From Ignavibacteria bacterium UBA4661 (GTDB lineage: Bacteria; Bacteroidota; Ignavibacteria; Kapaibacteriales; UBA4661), in the NCBI GenBank assembly GCA_002405405.1, contig DHLT01000051.1, positions 2,167 to 22,279 on the forward strand: a stretch of 20,113 nucleotides of DNA, given 5' to 3'. The position numbers and the translations under genes are program-made. This document shows, piece after piece, positions 15,307 to 20,113 of the stretch; positions within the stretch are counted from its first letter, which is position 1, and each line of letters starts with the position of its first letter. Below the pieces are notes generated by a model. It ran no database searches, had not been told where the DNA came from, and worked only from the letters and a program-made list of their open reading frames with translations.

Positions 15307-17622
15307 CTAGTGCATACCAATAGGGGTAAGAAAAAATGTCTGCATGACGCCTTTGCCTTTAACCTCAATAGGTTGACGGGATTCGACTACAATATCTAAA
15401 GGCATACCAATTTGCTCAATAAGTGTACAACGGTATGTATTTGGTGCAATTTCTTCCACACCCGGTGAATTGAGTAGTACTTGCATGAAACGCTCGGATA
15501 CATGGATGCGTCCTTCTGCACCGTGAGATTCCATACGCGACGCGGTATTCACCGAATCACCCCATAAATCGTAAGCAAATTTATGCTTACCAATAACGCC
15601 TGCCACACAAGGACCACAGTGTATTCCGATGCGAAGATTGACATTGGTAGCAGTGATTTCCCGAATGGTATTCAACGAACGCAGCATGCTGGCGGCAAAA
15701 AATGTTATCCGCACGGCATGCACATCTGTAACCTCGGGAATACCACCGGCAATCATGTAGCAATCTCCAATTGTTTTGATTTTTTCTAATTGATACAGCA
15801 GCGAGGCATCATCAAATTCGCTGAACATCCAATTAAGAAGTTGCACAAGTTCGCTGGCAGAAGTACGTGCAGAAAGCTTCGTAAATCCAACCATATCTGC
15901 AAAGAGTACTGATACATTCTCATAGCTGTCGGCAATGAGTTCACTTCCTAATTTAAAACGCTGACCAATTGAACGTGGGAGAATGTTGCTCAAGAGTTTT
16001 TCGGATTGTTCTTTCTGTTCTTCAATTAAATGTTTCTGCTCTAAAATTTCTGCATTCTGAAGTTGAATTTCTGAGTTCTGTGCTTGTGTCTCTTCGAGAA
16101 GATCAGCGATGCGTTGTTGCGCTTGTGCTGACGCAAGTACAGAAGCAATATTATCAGCGAGGGCTCCAAAAAGATCAAGATCTTGTTGAGTAAATGACTC
16201 CATTGAGCCAAACTCTGCAACGGCTAAACAAGTATCTTGAAAGATGAATGGTACAGCACAATAGTGCTGTGCTTGCAGTGTGCCAAGGGCACTGGCAACA
16301 CCGTGATGAGCTAATGATTGTAAAGTATAGTTTTCTGTTTGCGGTGATGTTGCAGAAACAGATTGATGATGCCGGACAGGTTCGGTAATGCGACTGTTTT
16401 GTATGTCAGCTTGGATGATAGAACGATGCTCGTAGCTACTCCCGATAATGCCTTCACCAGTACAAAATGTCTGGCGAATAGAACTTGGGTCAGGACAACT
16501 ATATGTTGCATTAAGTTCAAGATATACTTGATTGTTGACAGTACGAACTTTTCGCAGATACAATGATGCCGTGATGCTGCTTGTTAGCTCAGCAAGCATA
16601 CGGAGGATATCGGTTGTAAGTGTGTCAAGATGGTTAGCATTACGTGCGAGTGAGGCAATACGATAGCGAAGATCGTCATAATACTTCTGCGTTTCGATTG
16701 CTTCCATTGAAGTATTCATAAGTGCAGCAAGTGTAGCAAGTTCATCATTTTTCTTTTTGATAAACTGTAGCTTCTTCTTGCGCTCTGACGACGATGATTG
16801 AAATGCTTGTGTAATGGTGCGAAAGGAGAAACGTATTCTACGGAGAATAACAATGGTCGAAGCGATAAGAAATGTCAATAGAATAGTCGTGCCAACCACC
16901 GCGGTAATATTTTTTATACGATCAAGTTCTTGCTCGTGGAGCATGACTGTATCTGCACCACGATGAACCAGAGCATGAAGTTCACTACTTCGTAGAGACA
17001 ACTCTCGGCAATACTCAGAGAGTCGCTGTGCTTCAAGCCTATATTCCGCTTCCCCAAGCAACTCATCTTCATCAAGGATCTTTCTGAGGGTGAATTGGAT
17101 ATCATTTCTGATAATGATTATAGACTTCGCAACCGCTATTTCATGAGGTTCCGTTAAGGCAAAGAATGTTTTTTGCCATATAGTCTCAGACTCATTCATT
17201 CCCTGCTCAATTTGCATGCGTAGTTGTTTAATACCACTTTGAAAGGAATCTTGAGTACTGCTACTAGAAGGGGTATCAGAAGACTTCTTATATTCGATCA
17301 GTAGGTTAGGTAGGGCAGTTGTATACCACATCTGTAGGCGGTAGAGACCATTCATGGACTGAATGCGATGCATGTACATATCCTGCATGGAGGCCATGGT
17401 CTGCTTTTTTAAGTAAAGAACTGTACCGCCCAATATTCCTACAAAAACGGCACAAATAATCATAAGCCGGGTAATCTGCTGAGCAATCCATGATTGCTGT
17501 TTGGCGGAGCGCGAGGCACCTTGTGCAGATTGGGGAGTGGGTATAGTAGATGATTGAGCAGTAATCTTCTTTTTCAATGACAGATGAAGATCTTGCCAAG
17601 AATCTCGATAGGAATTACTCAT
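15307..17622 (-). CDS. Membrane GAF-domain class III adenylate cyclase
   Basis: This 771-residue protein should make cyclic AMP from ATP. Order of domains: a short cytoplasmic N-terminus; TM helix at about 52-70; a 165-residue extracytoplasmic segment; TM helix at about 239-262; a GAF domain at about 335-500 with TGEGIIGS (388-395); a coiled coil at about 500-545; and a class III cyclase domain at about 565-765. Metal-binding D576 (FADMVGF) and D620 (KTIGDCYM) are present. K616 and D685 (YDLWG) are the residues that select adenine, and N692 and R696 (VNTASRM) complete the active site. Adenylate rather than guanylate cyclase is therefore predicted. Its ATG overlaps the sensor gene's TGA by 4 bases, so translation is coupled. 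No HAMP domain is recognisable. Confidence 0.93.
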   Translation of the reverse strand: MSNSYRDSWQDLHLSLKKKITAQSSTIPTPQSAQGASRSAKQQSWIAQQITRLMIICAVFVGILGGTVLYLKKQTMASMQDMYMHRIQSMNGLYRLQMWYTTALPNLLIEYKKSSDTPSSSSTQDSFQSGIKQLRMQIEQGMNESETIWQKTFFALTEPHEIAVAKSIIIIRNDIQFTLRKILDEDELLGEAEYRLEAQRLSEYCRELSLRSSELHALVHRGADTVMLHEQELDRIKNITAVVGTTILLTFLIASTIVILRRIRFSFRTITQAFQSSSSERKKKLQFIKKKNDELATLAALMNTSMEAIETQKYYDDLRYRIASLARNANHLDTLTTDILRMLAELTSSITASLYLRKVRTVNNQVYLELNATYSCPDPSSIRQTFCTGEGIIGSSYEHRSIIQADIQNSRITEPVRHHQSVSATSPQTENYTLQSLAHHGVASALGTLQAQHYCAVPFIFQDTCLAVAEFGSMESFTQQDLDLFGALADNIASVLASAQAQQRIADLLEETQAQNSEIQLQNAEILEQKHLIEEQKEQSEKLLSNILPRSIGQRFKLGSELIADSYENVSVLFADMVGFTKLSARTSASELVQLLNWMFSEFDDASLLYQLEKIKTIGDCYMIAGGIPEVTDVHAVRITFFAASMLRSLNTIREITATNVNLRIGIHCGPCVAGVIGKHKFAYDLWGDSVNTASRMESHGAEGRIHVSERFMQVLLNSPGVEEIAPNTYRCTLIEQIGMPLDIVVESRQPIEVKGKGVMQTFFLTPIGMH

Positions 17623-19547
17623 AACATTGCCCCGGAAGTGAGTGACGCTGTTATGGTACTATCTGCATGTTGTAGTGAATGGGTGGCATGATCTGACTGT
17701 TCAGATTGCCTCATGCTGAGTTGAGAGGAGTCCAAGATATGGTTGTGTCGATAAGTTAATAGTGCCAGTGCGATACTTTCACCGATAATTGATGCTAATG
17801 TTTGTTGCTGATGATTTATGGAATGAAGACAAGCGCATTCAATAACGGCAAGAACTTCTTTTTTATAGAGGCAGGGAATTGCCATCATGTAGTGTGGTGC
17901 TGTACGCCCAGCCGCCGATACGACAAAAGTAGGGCTGCCAGATAATGATGAAGTACTATTCTCAGCATTATCGGGAGTCGATTCTCCCAAGGACATAATG
18001 ACAATTGTACCATTCCGCACAGATTGTCCGCAAATACCTTCACCTGTGCGAAAACGTACAAGTGGGTGTTGGTGAGAAACAGCAAACCCTCCTATAAACT
18101 CAAACAGATCTTTATGTGCAACTTGGTCGTATGGATGGGTAGAAGAGGCAACAAAATGATTCTGATTGTTGTGAGCAATATCACAGCGAGTGTACAGACA
18201 TACAACAGAAGAGTCAAGATATTTGGCAATAAAGCTCGAAATATTGAGAGATAGTTCGTGCAGAGAGGTACTTTCCTGAATAATACGGGCAGCAGAAGAC
18301 TGACCTTCCTTCAGCCATAACACTTGTTGTTCTGCAATACGCAATGTTTCAATTTCATTACGTTGCTGTTCCATCGCACGAATAGTTTTTGCTTGCTTGC
18401 GCGCATTTCGAACCAAGTAAAAAAAACTCAGAGCAACAAAAACAGCAATGATGACAATAATTGATCGAGTTAAAACTTCTTGTCGTTGACTAGAGAGAGC
18501 GAGCTTGTCAGCAGATGCTTTGTGCTCCCACTCATTCTCAAGATGAGTAGCTTCTGTTTCAAACTGAATTTTACGATGAGTGATCGTTATAATGAGCCGA
18601 GAGTAGTAATTGCTGTATTTATAAGCGGAGTCATATTGTTTGAGCGATGCATAAATATTTCGCAAAAGTTCTACGGCACTTTCTTCATCCGGCTCGTTTG
18701 AAAGTTTTTTTGCACGCGCCAATGCTTGTTGAGCCAATGAAATTGCGTCTTTTGCTTTGCCTAATGCAAAGAGAATTTCCGCCTTTTCTTGGTATGCATT
18801 GTTTTTTTCATACGTTGATCGATTAGTTTCTGCCAAATAAATGGCAGAATCAATCATAAGTGTAGCCGGTTTTAACTGCCCCATGGTTTTGTAAAATCGT
18901 GCCAAATAAACATACGCCGTGGTGATATTGGCAGTATCTTTAATCGAGTGATGTGATCGCAAGAATAAGCAACGTTGATAGTTAATGTTTGCCTGAGTAT
19001 AATTATCCAATTCTTTATACAAGTCACCGAGGCGTAATGCCGCATATGCCATGCCGATGGTATCGTTTTGTTCGGTGAACATTTGCTGACTTTCCGACAT
19101 ATAGGAGAGAGCTTCACCGAATTTTTTTTTATACACTAGCATTTCACCGATATTCAGCTTGCAATAGGCGAACTCGCGCGGGGTCTGCGCACTTATTCCT
19201 AACGATTCAATTTTTTTGAAAACATCCAAACCACGATCATAGTCCTTGATATTGCGAAAAATGATGCCGATATAGTTTGCCGGCTCAATGAATCGTTGGG
19301 GTAGTCGAAAATTTGTAGCTAACTCCATCGCTTCTCTGCCATAGCGAACTGCGGCATTAATGTCATTCTTACGATAGAGCCATGCTAAACGCGTCAGTGG
19401 AGCAATACGAGAAGTATCATTGTAGGTAAGCAAGAGAGACTTTAAACTATCCGCTTCAGAGATTTGTGCACGAAGACGACAAGAAGAGAATAGGAGACCA
19501 ATGCCAAGCAGAAGACCTATGCCAATATATTTGGTGATTCTACACAT
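17619..19547 (-). CDS. TPR-TM-GAF sensor protein coupled to the adenylate cyclase
   Basis: This 642-residue protein has a signal anchor or signal peptide (about 7-27), a TPR-like helical region (about 45-320) on the outer side, a coiled segment, one TM helix (about 361-379), a coiled linker and a cytoplasmic GAF domain (about 425-600). The GAF has FRTGEGICG (499-507), resembling TGEGIIG in the next gene, and AIPCLYKKEVLAVIE (556-570). LFSSC near residue 23 weakly resembles a lipobox, but cleavage after CRLRAQ is equally likely. After the GAF is only a Ser/Gln/His-rich tail; no kinase, phosphatase or cyclase output domain follows. The stop codon overlaps the start of the adenylate cyclase gene. 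The start is the ATG at 19545-19547; an in-frame TTG at 19601 would add 18 residues. The TPR ligand or partner is unknown. Confidence 0.85.
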   Translation of the reverse strand: MCRITKYIGIGLLLGIGLLFSSCRLRAQISEADSLKSLLLTYNDTSRIAPLTRLAWLYRKNDINAAVRYGREAMELATNFRLPQRFIEPANYIGIIFRNIKDYDRGLDVFKKIESLGISAQTPREFAYCKLNIGEMLVYKKKFGEALSYMSESQQMFTEQNDTIGMAYAALRLGDLYKELDNYTQANINYQRCLFLRSHHSIKDTANITTAYVYLARFYKTMGQLKPATLMIDSAIYLAETNRSTYEKNNAYQEKAEILFALGKAKDAISLAQQALARAKKLSNEPDEESAVELLRNIYASLKQYDSAYKYSNYYSRLIITITHRKIQFETEATHLENEWEHKASADKLALSSQRQEVLTRSIIVIIAVFVALSFFYLVRNARKQAKTIRAMEQQRNEIETLRIAEQQVLWLKEGQSSAARIIQESTSLHELSLNISSFIAKYLDSSVVCLYTRCDIAHNNQNHFVASSTHPYDQVAHKDLFEFIGGFAVSHQHPLVRFRTGEGICGQSVRNGTIVIMSLGESTPDNAENSTSSLSGSPTFVVSAAGRTAPHYMMAIPCLYKKEVLAVIECACLHSINHQQQTLASIIGESIALALLTYRHNHILDSSQLSMRQSEQSDHATHSLQHADSTITASLTSGAML

Positions 19548-19834
19548 ACATGGTAGGAGAAAATAAAGATGAGTCTCTGAGCAAGAGTTTCTGATATACA
19601 ATATGCTTGATGTGTACGATGATTCTATAATCTAAGTAACCGTAAGCATTTGCTTCTCATTTTAAAAATTGGCAGAACGTAATCGCCAACTGAAATTTAA
19701 GTAAATTGGATTGTGTTCTTTGCAAAAAAGTAGAGACAAAATCGAGGAAACACACAATATTCCTTGCTTTCTTTTATGCAAAGTAGCAGAACACGATATT
19801 TCTATTTTTTCTTTTCATTTTTTAGAGATACACT
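19548..19834. other. Divergent intergenic region between the sensor gene and tatA
   Basis: This 287-base AT-rich gap probably carries the promoters for both the sensor-cyclase block and tatA. A TATAAT occurs at 19626-19631 on the plus strand, but no good -35 lies at the usual spacing. No hairpin, riboswitch or small gene could be recognised. Confidence 0.35.
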
Positions 19835-20011
19835 ATGTTTGGTTTAGGAACACCCGAATTACTTATTATCGGTCTCGCCCTTGTCTTGATGTTTGGTGCG
19901 CGAAAAATTCCTGAATTAATGCGTGGTTTAGGTTCGGGGATTAAAGAATTCAAGAAAGCATCTTCGGTCGAAGATGATGATGCTTCCAATAAACCCGCAA
20001 TGAAATCATAA
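19835..20011 (+). CDS. tatA: Sec-independent protein translocase subunit TatA
   Basis: This 58-residue protein is TatA (or TatA/E), the pore-forming subunit of the twin-arginine translocase that exports folded proteins across the inner membrane. It has a short periplasmic start MFGLGTPE, one TM helix at about residues 8-20, then the FG hinge in [14 protein letters not shown] and an amphipathic helix through IKEFKKA. The tail DDDASNKP is acidic and short, favouring TatA over TatB. The helix glutamate E8 is at the position usually polar in the family. The ATG at 19835-19837 has only a weak GAGA upstream. No tatB or tatC is in the window; tatA genes are often unlinked in this phylum. It is divergent from the sensor gene. 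Confidence 0.93.
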   Translation: MFGLGTPELLIIGLALVLMFGARKIPELMRGLGSGIKEFKKASSVEDDDASNKPAMKS

Positions 20012-20041
20012 ATAACCCTATGCTTCGCGTGTGACAAACAG

Positions 20042-20113
20042 TCATGATCTTGCACGAATAAGGCTTGATTGGAGCATGTCTGCGATGGTCTCTTGATTTT
20101 CATTATCATCAAC
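20042..20113 (-). CDS. Possible 3' end of an unidentified gene, cut by the window edge
   Basis: On the minus strand, the frame from the window edge reads VDDNENQETIADMLQSSLI then RARS and a TGA at 20042-20044. The amphipathic, acidic-to-basic composition resembles a real protein C-terminus. It would converge on tatA with a 30-base gap. Only 23 residues are visible, so no function can be given and a chance open frame cannot be excluded. Confidence 0.4.
   Translation of the reverse strand, partial: VDDNENQETIADMLQSSLIRARS

Noticed and set aside
15307..17622. Guanylate cyclase as the activity of the class III cyclase
   Set aside because: K616 and D685 occupy the adenine-selecting positions; guanylate cyclases normally carry E and C/S/H there.
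19626..19631. TATAAT as a tatA promoter
   Set aside because: No -35 element is at 16-18 bases, and it lies about 200 bases from the ATG; a perfect hexamer in AT-rich DNA is expected by chance.
19822..20112. Minus-strand open frame of 96 codons overlapping tatA
   Set aside because: It lies antisense to the clear TatA protein, has no recognisable family pattern, and its neighbouring frame fits better as a gene end at 20042-20113.
1..20113. CRISPR array, tRNA, rRNA, transposase or phage genes
   Set aside because: No regularly spaced repeats, no cloverleaf-like sequence and no transposase or phage protein pattern was found on either strand.

Overview
The window carries about 14 protein-coding genes on both strands, with mid-40s G+C by eye, short intergenic gaps and few good Shine-Dalgarno sequences. 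A PorQ-type type IX secretion protein, weak ribosome binding sites and a TPR-membrane-GAF sensor suggest a member of the Bacteroidota/Chlorobiota (FCB) group, perhaps an Ignavibacteria- or Kapabacteria-like lineage. This placement is inferred from gene content, not from a marker gene. Both ends look cut: the left end lies inside metH, and the right end probably lies inside an unidentified gene on the minus strand.

Left part (1-4543). The 3' part of cobalamin-dependent methionine synthase (reactivation domain, +) converges on an ATP-grasp protein of the glutathionylspermidine synthase family (-). That gene is divergent from a CrtW-type beta-carotene ketolase (+). The ketolase converges, across a hairpin, on porQ (-), which has a YbgC-type thioesterase gene just upstream on the same strand.

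Middle part (4649-9444). Chromosome partition genes parA and parB (-) follow a two-helix potassium channel with an RCK module (-). A Spinster-like MFS transporter is divergent from the channel gene. A sequence resembling half-degenerate parS lies inside parB.

Right part (9618-20113). A secreted protein with a FlgD-like C-terminal fold and an NlpC/P60 lipoprotein (+) lie tail to tail with a minus-strand block. In transcription order that block is a TPR-TM-GAF sensor, a GAF-adenylate cyclase that overlaps it by 4 bases, a 1178-residue protein with three glycosyltransferase-2/TPR modules, and a YraN nuclease-like protein. A 58-residue TatA gene follows on the plus strand, divergent from the sensor gene.

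The most original content is in the right part. The sensor and cyclase pair looks like a receptor split into two translationally coupled proteins. The triple glycosyltransferase has a middle module that lost its nucleotide-binding DTGS motif but kept the other signature residues. No rRNA, tRNA, CRISPR array, insertion sequence or prophage was seen. No stretch longer than 300 bases lacks a gene.
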